The notes under the pieces are model-generated. The model ran no database searches. It saw nothing but the letters and a program-made list of their open reading frames with translations, and was not told the origin of the DNA. 64,000 nt of DNA from GCA-2711565 sp963664245 (GTDB taxonomy: Bacteria; Bacteroidota; Bacteroidia; Bacteroidales; GCA-2711565), in the NCBI GenBank assembly GCA_963664245.1, contig OY760934.1:2108001-2172000 (forward strand), read 5' to 3'. Positions 1 to 7,666 of this stretch are shown piece after piece. The first letter of the stretch is position 1, and each line of letters begins with the position of its first letter. The translations under genes and the position numbers were made by a program.

Positions 1-740
1 TCTTCCGAAGCCATAATTAAGGCAGAGGCTCCATCCGAAACTTTAGAACAATCGAGCACGGTCAGGTTATCGACAAAGGTTTCACCATTTAATTTAAATT
101 TATCGTAAAGGGCGTACAAATCTGGGACTTTGTTTTCGTACTCCTGGGCGGTTTCGCACAAACGCGCATTTTCAATGGCGTTTACAAACCAGCGTTTCAT
201 TCCTTCACGGGCATATTCTTTACCGTATTTTTCATAGTAAGCTCCGGCACGGTTGCTAAACTGTCCGGGGAAGAAAAAGGCATGGCCCTCTTTTCGTTTT
301 TGGAACCATCCGGCTCCGGCTAAAACATCCGCGCCGTAAAGGGCTTTCATGGTGTTTTGAACCTCCACGCCAACCACCAGAACAGAATCAGCGGTTTCGG
401 CTAAAATGTTTTTCAGCCCGGTGACCAATGCCAGTCCTCCCGAACCACAGGCACCTTCCACGCTAATGGCAGGTTTGTATTCCAATTTCTCATCAATGTA
501 CGGGATGAAACCCGGCAGGTTGGCCTGCTTGTTGAAACGGGCAGCCATAAAATTTCCGATCACACCTTCGTCTATATTTTCAACATTATTAATTTGAGCG
601 ATTGCGCCTTTTCCGGCAGTTTCAATATAATATTCCAATCCGGGGCGTTTTTTTTTCGGATTGAACTCACTCCGTCCGGTTCCCATAGAAACAGTATTAA
701 ATCCGGCAGCTATATATACTTTTTTTCGTAGTTTTTTCAT
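1..740 (-). CDS. Thiolase / acetyl-CoA acetyltransferase family protein, C-terminus cut by window edge
   Basis: This is the N-terminal 246 residues of a thiolase-fold enzyme, which would cleave 3-ketoacyl-CoA or condense acetyl-CoA. The nucleophilic cysteine lies in EGACGSGGLAL (Cys98). A later stretch, NLTVLDCSKVSDGASALI, matches the middle of SCP-x-like thiolases. The ATG at 740 follows an A/T-rich spacer and no longer in-frame alternative is apparent. The gene is last in a minus-strand series of enoyl-CoA hydratase, 3-hydroxyacyl-CoA dehydrogenase and a four-helix-bundle gene, so a beta-oxidation or reverse beta-oxidation role fits. The C-terminal half with the catalytic His and second Cys lies outside the window, so catalytic competence cannot be judged. 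Confidence 0.85.
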   Translation of the reverse strand, partial: MKKLRKKVYIAAGFNTVSMGTGRSEFNPKKKRPGLEYYIETAGKGAIAQINNVENIDEGVIGNFMAARFNKQANLPGFIPYIDEKLEYKPAISVEGACGSGGLALVTGLKNILAETADSVLVVGVEVQNTMKALYGADVLAGAGWFQKRKEGHAFFFPGQFSNRAGAYYEKYGKEYAREGMKRWFVNAIENARLCETAQEYENKVPDLYALYDKFKLNGETFVDNLTVLDCSKVSDGASALIMASE

Positions 741-797
741 TTCTCTTTTTTTAAATTCCTTAATAAAATTTTAAAATAGGTCCCTGTTTATTAATCG

Positions 798-1154
798 TCA
801 TTGTTTGTTTCCGGTAGAGTTGATAAAATTGTTCAGTTTAACTCCCAAGGAATTCAATTCATTCAGTAATTCATCAGCGATTTCTTTTTCTATCAAATTT
901 CTGTTCGAAGCTTTTTGAACCCAGGTTTTAGTTTCAAATAATGAACCCCGGGCAAAATAATAAAAGTTCTTAGCATCCTTAAAATGGTATCTGCCAAAAC
1001 CCTCAGAAATATTAGCAGCTATTGAATCGACAGAATCAACGATTTGTTTTCCTATAGAAAATTTCTCAAAGTTTTCCCATTTCATTACAATATCCCAAAC
1101 TTTATTTCCTAAAGTCATGGCGATTTGATATATGTTTAAATCTTCGAGTTTCAT
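798..1154 (-). CDS. Four helix bundle protein (S23/IVR-like family)
   Basis: A 118-residue, predominantly helical protein opening MKLEDLNIYQ. It has the family-typical segment IVDSVDSIAANISEGFGRY at about residues 38-56 and a later segment around FARGSLFETKTWVQKA. Family members were first seen inside 23S rRNA intervening sequences but occur widely as free-standing genes in Bacteroidetes. Their biochemical role is not established; a nucleic-acid or scaffold role is only a guess. It lies on the same strand inside a beta-oxidation cluster, 49 bp after the dehydrogenase and 57 bp before the thiolase. Related short repeats lie just upstream of it and upstream of the dehydrogenase, suggesting that the gene travels as a unit. 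Confidence 0.88.
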   Translation of the reverse strand: MKLEDLNIYQIAMTLGNKVWDIVMKWENFEKFSIGKQIVDSVDSIAANISEGFGRYHFKDAKNFYYFARGSLFETKTWVQKASNRNLIEKEIADELLNELNSLGVKLNNFINSTGNKQ

Positions 1155-1203
1155 ACTATGAATGTCTATTGAATGACCATAAATGTCAACTAATTACAAC
1201 AAA

Positions 1204-2544
1204 CTAAAACACAAAATAATCATTTATCGGCCCATAGGCGTGGAAGAATCCGGTAAGCATGACAGTATTTACATCAGCTTCATTGTTTGCTACTCCGGAA
1301 TTAACCAGATGATGCCCAATCTCATTGGAGCATTTTCCGTAATCCATCGCTAATTTGGCACCAAAATCAGGCATTGATTTCATGGTTGCAAAGAACTCGG
1401 CAAATACCTGGTCTTTATCTTTACGACGAACCGTTGATTTCCAGTTTACCTTAGGATTGGGGTGTTTCCCCAGCTTTTCATCACACTTATCCTGAAAATC
1501 TACAATGGCAACGTAATTTTTTGCTTCGGGATCATAAATTGCTACCGGGCGACCTTTTTCATATTTCAGGAACCCATCTTTTTGTGAACCATCCGAATTT
1601 TGCCCGCCTTTCACTCCTTGGTCAAAAATTTTATCCAATAAATCGCTGTGCAGGTCTTCATCCTCAAGGAAGGGGTTCATCACGTTCATGATAAATCGAA
1701 CCACATCAATGCCTACATAATCAATCAACTGAAAAATTCCCATCGGGCGAACCAGGTAATCCTGGGCCACTTTATTCACGCAATAAACAGCTTCTGTAAA
1801 TGACATTTCCTGCGACAGGCGTTCGGCTTCTTTGATGCCGTGCAAAGCATCGCGCATAAAATGGCCATTGCCGATAAACCCGGCAAAGTCGTTTGAAGGA
1901 ACAATGATTTTTCCCAATTTCTTCGCATAATCTTTAGCAAAATCTTCCATTCCGGCAAACGGATTCTGAGGAAGGATCAACTCGACCAATTTTTGTACTG
2001 CCGGTGGGTTATAAAAATGGAATCCCAAAATCCTTCCACCAAGCTTGGCTTCGTTATCCAAAATATTGATCGGCACCGAAGATGTATTGGTAAAATACCA
2101 GGGCTGGTTCGGGTTATTTTCGTCAATTTGCTTGAATATTTTGACCTTTAAATCCTTGTTTTCAGCCACGGCCTCAAAAATGATGCTCGACTCGTAAGCC
2201 ACCTCTACCTTGGTAACTGGCCGAACAATGCTCAACACATCAAACACGTATTGGTTCAGCACCTGTTCGTTTTCAATTAAATCAGCACGATCGGCATACA
2301 TTTTACGTAACCAAACAATTTTTTTCTCAGCAATTTTAGTTACCTGTGTTTTCAAATAGCGTTGTAATCCGGCCAATCCTTCATGCGAAAGATCCATGGC
2401 ATTGAGGCAAAAAGTGATGTTTTTGTTTTCGGGTTTAAGGCTAAGATCGGCCATTTCAATAGCGGTGAGCAACAAAATACCGCTTCCCATCTTTCCGGCT
2501 GCGCCTAAAACCGTTACATTTCTTAAACGTTCGTCGTAATTCAT
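1204..2544 (-). CDS. 3-hydroxyacyl-CoA dehydrogenase family protein
   Basis: A 446-residue NAD-dependent dehydrogenase that would oxidise 3-hydroxyacyl-CoA to 3-ketoacyl-CoA. The N-terminal Rossmann motif is VTVLGAAGKMGSG (residues 10-22). The catalytic-region His lies in GFHFYNPPAVQKLVEL, and the family Asn lies in NDFAGFIGNG. The C-terminal half resembles the helical dimerisation domain. It is longer than the roughly 280-residue stand-alone Hbd type and lacks the hydratase half of FadB. The hydratase is the separate gene just upstream, in the same orientation, across a 141-bp gap that carries palindromes. Ordinary function in acyl-CoA metabolism is likely; chain-length specificity cannot be read from sequence. 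Confidence 0.88.
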   Translation of the reverse strand: MNYDERLRNVTVLGAAGKMGSGILLLTAIEMADLSLKPENKNITFCLNAMDLSHEGLAGLQRYLKTQVTKIAEKKIVWLRKMYADRADLIENEQVLNQYVFDVLSIVRPVTKVEVAYESSIIFEAVAENKDLKVKIFKQIDENNPNQPWYFTNTSSVPINILDNEAKLGGRILGFHFYNPPAVQKLVELILPQNPFAGMEDFAKDYAKKLGKIIVPSNDFAGFIGNGHFMRDALHGIKEAERLSQEMSFTEAVYCVNKVAQDYLVRPMGIFQLIDYVGIDVVRFIMNVMNPFLEDEDLHSDLLDKIFDQGVKGGQNSDGSQKDGFLKYEKGRPVAIYDPEAKNYVAIVDFQDKCDEKLGKHPNPKVNWKSTVRRKDKDQVFAEFFATMKSMPDFGAKLAMDYGKCSNEIGHHLVNSGVANNEADVNTVMLTGFFHAYGPINDYFVF

Positions 2545-2617
2545 AAATCGTATAATTTTATTTTTAGGTTATTATTCTTTTAATTGTTTTTTTGTCTTTT
2601 TATAAAAAGTGTTATTT

Positions 2618-2668
2618 GCTTGCTTCGCAAGCGACATTAAATGGTCATTTATTGTATCGTTTAATGTC
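2618..2668. repeat. Two adjacent palindromes upstream of the dehydrogenase
   Basis: GCTTGCTTCGCAAGC at 2618-2632 forms a perfect 6-bp stem with a TTC loop. Immediately next to it, GACATTAAA (2633-2641) pairs with TTTAATGTC (2660-2668). The spacer contains AATGGTCATTT, the reverse complement of which recurs with small changes (GAATGACCATAAATGTC) at 1170-1187, just upstream of the four-helix-bundle gene. They look like REP-type intergenic repeats rather than a terminator, since no T run follows. Confidence 0.6.
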
Positions 2669-2685
2669 TATCAAATAAGGCTTCC

Positions 2686-3453
2686 TTACCAATTCGGCTT
2701 TCTTTTTTCCAAAAAAGCTTTCATCCCTTCTTCGCCTTCGGCTTTGAATTGTGTTCCAAAATAATCGGCTTCCAGTTCGTTGGCATTTTCAAAATCCATC
2801 TGCATACCATGACGGGTCACATACTTCACTTTTTTAATCGCCTCCGGCCCTTTTGACTGAATGGTTTTAGCAATTTTTATCACTTCGTTCATTAAGTTTT
2901 CTGGTTCAACCACTTTCTGAACCAGACCAATTCGCAAGGCATCTTCTGCCCCTATCATCTCGGCTGTCATTAACAGGTAAAGCGCATCGGCCAAGCCAAC
3001 CAAACGGGGTAAACGTTGGGTTCCGGCATAACCGGGGATCATTCCCAAATTTACTTCGGGCTGGCCAAATTTGGCTTTTGAACTGGCAATACGAAAATCG
3101 CATCCCATGGCTAATTCCAATCCTCCGCCCAATGCAAAACCGTTAATAGCGGCAATTACAGGTATTTCCAATTTTTCAAGGCTCGAAAAAGTGTGTTGTC
3201 CCAAACGGGAAAAAGCAGTTCCTTCTTCGGGGGTTTTATCCACCATTTCGGCAATATCTGCCCCAGCTACAAACGCTTTTCCTTCGCCGGTAATAATTAT
3301 AACGTCAATATCAGGGTTTTCTTTGGCCTCGCCCACAAAATGATCCATCTCGTTAAAAAAACGGGTATTTAAAGCATTCATTGCTTCCGGACGGCTAATG
3401 GTAACGACAGCAATTCTATCGTTAGTTTCAATTTTAAGGTTTTTATATTCCAT
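2686..3453 (-). CDS. Enoyl-CoA hydratase/isomerase (crotonase) family protein
   Basis: A 255-residue crotonase-fold enzyme that would hydrate 2-enoyl-CoA to 3-hydroxyacyl-CoA. Oxyanion-hole segments are visible as GKAFVAGADIAEM (about residues 59-71) and INGFALGGGLELAMGCD (about 104-120). The conserved Glu-containing stretch FGQPEVNLGMIPGYAGTQRL follows. Length is normal for a single-domain hydratase. It is the first gene of the minus-strand acyl-CoA cluster. Homologues include crotonase and several CoA isomerases, so the exact substrate is open, but neighbouring dehydrogenase and thiolase genes favour a crotonase-like step. Confidence 0.9.
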   Translation of the reverse strand: MEYKNLKIETNDRIAVVTISRPEAMNALNTRFFNEMDHFVGEAKENPDIDVIIITGEGKAFVAGADIAEMVDKTPEEGTAFSRLGQHTFSSLEKLEIPVIAAINGFALGGGLELAMGCDFRIASSKAKFGQPEVNLGMIPGYAGTQRLPRLVGLADALYLLMTAEMIGAEDALRIGLVQKVVEPENLMNEVIKIAKTIQSKGPEAIKKVKYVTRHGMQMDFENANELEADYFGTQFKAEGEEGMKAFLEKRKPNW

Positions 3454-3612
3454 TTCTATCGTGTAAATATTAGGTTACCCAAATATAAGGAAAAAAGAGA
3501 GATTTTTTGTTAAATACTGATTATTGGATAGTTCTATTTGTTAAACTGTTAACTACTAAAATTTTGTCCTCTAATAAAAATTAGACTTGCCGTTAAATTG
3601 ATGTTAAAAATC

Positions 3613-3642
3613 TTTGTATTCACATTATTATATATATTTTTG
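3613..3642 (+). promoter_or_regulatory. Predicted Bacteroidetes-type promoter for the HYC_CC_PP gene
   Basis: TTTG at 3613-3616 and TATTTTTG at 3635-3642 are separated by 18 bp, matching the TTTG/TAnnTTTG arrangement. The -7 element ends only 6 bp before the ATG at 3649. That argues against the earlier in-frame starts at 3598/3601, and the mRNA may be leaderless or nearly so. Confidence 0.55.
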
Positions 3643-3648
3643 CATGGA

Positions 3649-4098
3649 ATGAAAAAATTGATTCCAAAAATATGGGTAAGCATATTATCCCTGATGGTGT
3701 TTGTTAGCACTTCGGGATATTATACTTTTCACCATCATTGTAGTTATTACAATAATGTGCAAAACTCTATCTTTTTGGAAGTAGATTGTTGTCATAACTT
3801 TGCTTTAGGGCATATTCACGAGCATAGCAATCACGACTTACAATTTAGTAAGCCAACGTGTTGCAAAACAAAAAGTGAATATCAAAAGTTGAATTTCCCG
3901 TTTGAAAAAATAGATTTTCAAAAACCTCTAATTCCTGTAAAATTATTTGCTGCGATTGATTTTGAGAACCAGTTGCAAAACAATATTGAAGAAAAACTTA
4001 ATAACCAATATACCTATCCAATTAAAGGACCACCCTTAATTGGAAAACAATTTTTATTTTTTACCCAACAACTAAAACTCTCTCCTCCTGTTTGTTAA
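3649..4098 (+). CDS. HYC_CC_PP family small secreted or membrane protein
   Basis: A 149-residue protein with an N-terminal hydrophobic segment (about residues 5-22) and the three signatures of the Bacteroidetes HYC_CC_PP family. These are a His/Cys motif (FHHHCSYY, with HHC in place of HYC), paired cysteines (DCCHNF and TCCKTK) and a C-terminal PP motif (KGPPLIGKQ). The biochemical function is unknown. The family is usually found beside TonB receptors and heavy-metal-associated proteins, exactly as here, so a role in copper or other soft-metal handling at the envelope is inferred. An ATG at 3601 would add 16 residues, but it lies inside the predicted promoter. Confidence 0.75.
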   Translation: MKKLIPKIWVSILSLMVFVSTSGYYTFHHHCSYYNNVQNSIFLEVDCCHNFALGHIHEHSNHDLQFSKPTCCKTKSEYQKLNFPFEKIDFQKPLIPVKLFAAIDFENQLQNNIEEKLNNQYTYPIKGPPLIGKQFLFFTQQLKLSPPVC

Positions 4099-4148
4099 AC
4101 GAATCAAGGATAATTATTCTATTGTCTTATTTATTCATTTAACAAATC

Positions 4149-6374
4149 ATGAAAAAATATATCAATTTATTTATAATATTGATCATTGTTATGGTCAACA
4201 ATGTTTTTGCCCAGCAATTTGTAGAAGGAAATGTATATGAGTTGGACAAAAAAGGGGAGGAAATTGGTTTGCCCGGGGTAAATGTGTACTGGTTGGGTAC
4301 AACCTTAGGATCGGCAACCAACATTGACGGGTATTTTAAGCTCAATTTCCCGGATAACAACAACCGAAGTTTAATCATCAGTTATATCGGGTTCAAAAAA
4401 GACACGGTTCATATCGCTGATAACTTCAAAAATCCATTAAAAATTATACTAAGCAGCAGCCAGCAACTGGAAGAAGTTGTCGTAGCTGAAAGGGCAATGG
4501 GAACACATATTAGCAGAATAAAGCCTATTGCTACTCAAATTATTACTACGGCCGAACTGTGTAAAGCCGCTTGTTGTAACCTGGCAGAAAGTTTTGAAAC
4601 CAATGCTTCGGTAGATGTTTCTTATTCGGATGCGGTGTCCGGAACCAAACAAATCAAAATGTTGGGCCTAGCCGGGAAATACAGCCAGTTGATGACCGAG
4701 AACATCCCGAATTTCAAAGGTCTGGCTACAACTTACGGGCTGGATTATGTTCCTGGTCCCTGGATGGAAAGCATTCAGATTTCTAAAGGAACGGCTTCCG
4801 TAAAGAACGGTTACGAGTCGATTACCGGACAAATTAACATCGAGTTTTTTAAACCCGAAAACAGCGATCCCTTTTTCTTTAATGCCTACACCAACGATTT
4901 GGGAAAGCTTGAAGCCAATGCCTACACAACCATTAAACTGAGCGAAAAAGTACAAACCTTGTTATTGCTACATGGCGAAGACCTTTCGACAAAAAAGGAC
5001 AAGAATGGCGACGGGTTCATGGAACATCCGATGAAAGAACAATTCAACATTTTTAACCGATGGAAATATACCGGCAAAAACGTTCACATTATCGCCGGGT
5101 TCAAAATTTTGGGAGAAGAACGGAACGGCGGGCAAATGAGTTACGACGATTCAAAACCAAGAAATACCTTAAACGGTTATGGGATGGGGAGCAAAAGCAA
5201 CCGCTTTGAAATGTTCACAAAAACAGCATTTATTTTTAACAACAAAAAATCGAATATTGCTTTTATTAACTCGTTCATTTATCACGACCAGAAATCGTTT
5301 TATGGGTTAAACGATTACAAAGGACGCGAAAACAATTACTACGGAAATTTGATGTTCCAAACTTATTTTGATAAAGAATCGAAACATCAAATCACCAGCG
5401 GGTTGAGTTATATGGTCGATAATTTTGATGAGACCCTGAACGATTCCACTTTTGTCCGTAAAGAAAGTGTTCCCGGGGGATTTGTGGAGTACACTTATGT
5501 TGATCCCGAAAAATTTTCACTAATACTTGGGGCAAGAACCGATTTCCATAATATTTATGGAACACTATTCACGCCCAGAATACATCTAAAATATAACTTC
5601 TCAGAAAACACCATTCTAAGAGGTTCTGCAGGCAGAGGTTTTCGTACGCCCAATATCATTGCCGAAAACATTTATTTACTGGCCGGATCAAGAAAAATGA
5701 ACATTCTTGAAGAACCCACGATGGAAGAAGCCTGGAACTTTGGGCTAAACCTGACACAATATTTTAAAGTATTCGACAAAAATTTAAGTATTAACCTTGA
5801 TTTTTACCGGACTGAATTTGTGAATCAAATAGTTATCGACAGGGATCGGAACAGCTCTAATGTTTACATCTATAACCTGGATGGGAAATCGTATTCAAAT
5901 AGTTTACAAATTGAAAGCAAGTATGAGCTTTTCAACCGCTTCGATTTGTTAGTTGCTTTTAGGTACAATGATGTAAAAATGACGATCAATGATGAGTTAA
6001 AACAAAAACCACTGGTAGGTAAATTTAAAGGCTTAATCAATATGTCTTATGCAACGAACCTAAACAAATGGCAATTTGATTTAACAACCCAGTTGAATGG
6101 GAAAAGCCGTTTACCGAATACTTCAAGTAATCCGGCAGAATATCAATTGAGGGAAGAATCGCCAGCTTTTACGGTGATGAATGTTCAAATTACTAAGTTC
6201 TTCAGAAAGTGGGAGATTTATGGAGGAGTTGAAAATCTTACCAACTACACCCAGGACAACCCCATACTGGCTGCCGACGATCCTTTTGGTGAATACTTTG
6301 ATTCATCATTGATTTGGGGGCCAATTACAGGCAGGAAATTTTATGCAGGAATCAGATACAGAATTAAAAAATAA
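4149..6374 (+). CDS. TonB-dependent outer-membrane receptor with carboxypeptidase-regulatory-like N-domain
   Basis: A 741-residue outer-membrane transporter that would import a ligand using TonB energy. It has a signal peptide ending near VFAQQF, then a carboxypeptidase-regulatory-like domain (about residues 24-105, with GLPGVNVYWLGTTLGSATN). A plug domain with IQISKGTASVKNGYESITG and a C-terminal beta-barrel follow. A cysteine cluster (ELCKAACCNL) opens the plug. Its neighbours are a His/Cys-rich HYC_CC_PP protein 50 bp upstream and an HMA protein 6 bp downstream, so a copper or copper-chelate substrate is the best guess from context. Nothing in the sequence proves the ligand. Confidence 0.9.
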   Translation: MKKYINLFIILIIVMVNNVFAQQFVEGNVYELDKKGEEIGLPGVNVYWLGTTLGSATNIDGYFKLNFPDNNNRSLIISYIGFKKDTVHIADNFKNPLKIILSSSQQLEEVVVAERAMGTHISRIKPIATQIITTAELCKAACCNLAESFETNASVDVSYSDAVSGTKQIKMLGLAGKYSQLMTENIPNFKGLATTYGLDYVPGPWMESIQISKGTASVKNGYESITGQINIEFFKPENSDPFFFNAYTNDLGKLEANAYTTIKLSEKVQTLLLLHGEDLSTKKDKNGDGFMEHPMKEQFNIFNRWKYTGKNVHIIAGFKILGEERNGGQMSYDDSKPRNTLNGYGMGSKSNRFEMFTKTAFIFNNKKSNIAFINSFIYHDQKSFYGLNDYKGRENNYYGNLMFQTYFDKESKHQITSGLSYMVDNFDETLNDSTFVRKESVPGGFVEYTYVDPEKFSLILGARTDFHNIYGTLFTPRIHLKYNFSENTILRGSAGRGFRTPNIIAENIYLLAGSRKMNILEEPTMEEAWNFGLNLTQYFKVFDKNLSINLDFYRTEFVNQIVIDRDRNSSNVYIYNLDGKSYSNSLQIESKYELFNRFDLLVAFRYNDVKMTINDELKQKPLVGKFKGLINMSYATNLNKWQFDLTTQLNGKSRLPNTSSNPAEYQLREESPAFTVMNVQITKFFRKWEIYGGVENLTNYTQDNPILAADDPFGEYFDSSLIWGPITGRKFYAGIRYRIKK

Positions 6375-6380
6375 AAACTT

Positions 6381-6698
6381 ATGAAAACACTTGTAAAATC
6401 AGTATTTATTGTATTTGCTTTAGTACTTATCAATCAACCTGAAGCATTGGCAAAAAAAGAAGTAAAAGAAATTAAAATCCTTAGCAATCCCGATTGCAAC
6501 CATTGCAAAGAAAAACTTGAACACAATTTAAAGTTTGAAAAAGGGGTCACTACTGTTAATGTGGATATTAAAACAAAATACATTACCATTAGTTACCGCC
6601 CTGATAAAACAAATCCAGATAAGCTACGCCAGGCTATTTCAAAACTTGGTTATAATGCCGATGATATAAAAGCACAAAAAAAAGATGAAGGCCACTAA
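6381..6698 (+). CDS. Secreted heavy-metal-associated (HMA) domain protein
   Basis: A 105-residue protein with a signal peptide (residues 1-24, ending EALA). It is followed by a single ferredoxin-like HMA fold with the metal-binding CNHC (Cys39, Cys42) in the position of the usual MxCxxC loop, and the C-terminal pattern LRQAISKLGYNAD. Such domains bind Cu(I) or related soft metals with two cysteines. Here the domain would sit in the periplasm or be membrane-tethered. It starts 6 bp after the TonB receptor stop, so the two are almost surely co-transcribed. A strong terminator follows. Confidence 0.88.
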   Translation: MKTLVKSVFIVFALVLINQPEALAKKEVKEIKILSNPDCNHCKEKLEHNLKFEKGVTTVNVDIKTKYITISYRPDKTNPDKLRQAISKLGYNADDIKAQKKDEGH

Positions 6699-6744
6699 TA
6701 TGTTCTCATTTTTCTAAACAAACTATACAAAACTCGTAAATACC

Positions 6745-6790
6745 GCCCTTTGGCTCACCATATTAACCATTAGCCAAAGGGCTTATTTTT
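6745..6790 (+). terminator. Intrinsic terminator after the HMA gene
   Basis: GCCCTTTGGCT (6745-6755) pairs with AGCCAAAGGGC (6772-6782) across a 16-nt loop, followed by TTATTTTTT. It closes the HYC_CC_PP/TonB/HMA transcription unit. Confidence 0.85.
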
Positions 6791-6843
6791 TGAAACTCGG
6801 ATGATGGAAAAAATGAGGAATGGAAAGAAAAATAAATTTGATT

Positions 6844-6917
6844 GGAGCCTCTCATGGGATTTGAACCCACGACCTGCTCATTACGAGTGAGCTGCTCTAC
6901 CGCTGAGCTAAAGAGGC
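6844..6917 (-). tRNA. tRNA-Thr (anticodon CGT), CCA encoded
   Basis: Read on the minus strand, this folds as a cloverleaf. The acceptor is GCCTCTT/GAGAGGC with a terminal wobble, and the D-arm GCTCAGCGGTAGAGC is present. The anticodon stem is GCTCA/TGAGC with loop CTCGTAA (anticodon CGT, A37), and the T-arm contains GTTCAAATC. The discriminator T is followed by an encoded CCA (6844-6846). It lies 23 bp downstream of tsaB on the same strand. TsaB helps make t6A37, the modification expected at A37 of ACN-decoding tRNAs. Confidence 0.95.
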
Positions 6918-6940
6918 ATGGTGCAAAATTAATACATTTA

Positions 6941-7630
6941 TTAATTCAATCCTTTTACTTTTGGTGTTCCGGCAATAAAATCTTTTAAATAATAGGGTTC
7001 AAAATAAGCCACGTCTTCAAATTGTTGCTGCCCGTATTTTTTTGTGGCAATCTCAATCATGTAACGGGAAGAAATCTCAAATTCATCCAAGAACCTGGCA
7101 TTGGGCTGATTCGCAAAAACTTCCTTGCATTTAGCGGCTCCATCCCCGGCAAAGTAAATCACCTTCTCTTTTAAAGAATCGGCAAAAGAGTTTTCATCAA
7201 TAATTTGTGCCTCTATACCTCTCTCTTCTTCATTATTTTTATCAAAAACCGCCGAATAAACTTCCATGCGGCGGGCATCAATCATAGGACAAAACAAAAC
7301 ATTTTCATTGTTTTGAGCCATTCCCCAGGCCATACTTTGAAGCGTGCTAACAGCAATCAGGGGTTTTTCCAGAGAATAGCACAGTCCTTTTGCAGAGCTC
7401 ACTCCAATACGTAAACCCGTATAAGAACCCGGCCCCATGCTAACTGCAACAGCATCCAAATCCGCATACTTCCAATTCACCTTTTTCATCAGCTCTTCTA
7501 TAAAAACACTCAGCATTTCGGCATGTGAATTGGAGACTTTACTTTCGCGTATTCCAACCAATTTCCCGTTTTCAGATAAAGCTACTGAACAAATTTTAGT
7601 AGCTGTTTCGATGTATATAATTTTTGCCAT
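6941..7630 (-). CDS. tsaB: tRNA threonylcarbamoyladenosine biosynthesis protein TsaB
   Basis: A 229-residue actin/ASKHA-fold protein that partners TsaD in adding the threonylcarbamoyl group to A37 of tRNAs reading ANN codons. It starts MAKIIYIETATKICSVAL. The family stretch VSMGPGSYTGLRIGVSSAKGL lies at about residues 64-84, followed by a variable C-terminal domain. The ATG at 7630 is chosen because the upstream in-frame TTG (7651) lies inside the terminator of the preceding hlyD gene. A tRNA-Thr gene, a natural substrate, follows 23 bp downstream. Confidence 0.92.
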   Translation of the reverse strand: MAKIIYIETATKICSVALSENGKLVGIRESKVSNSHAEMLSVFIEELMKKVNWKYADLDAVAVSMGPGSYTGLRIGVSSAKGLCYSLEKPLIAVSTLQSMAWGMAQNNENVLFCPMIDARRMEVYSAVFDKNNEEERGIEAQIIDENSFADSLKEKVIYFAGDGAAKCKEVFANQPNARFLDEFEISSRYMIEIATKKYGQQQFEDVAYFEPYYLKDFIAGTPKVKGLN

Positions 7631-7635
7631 ATTAT

Positions 7636-7660
7636 AAAAAGAGACGCTCAAGGCGTCTCT
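7636..7660 (-). terminator. Intrinsic terminator after hlyD-type gene
   Basis: On the minus strand AGAGACGC (complement of 7653-7660) and GCGTCTCT (complement of 7640-7647) form an 8-bp stem with a 5-nt loop. A short U run follows. It ends the tolC-hlyD unit 7 bp after the stop codon and separates it from tsaB. Confidence 0.8.
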
Positions 7661-7666
7661 GATTTA

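Noticed and set aside
3598..3648. Upstream start codons (3598 TTG, 3601 ATG) for the HYC_CC_PP protein
   Set aside because: The predicted promoter overlaps this stretch, and the protein from 3649 already has a normal membrane or signal segment.
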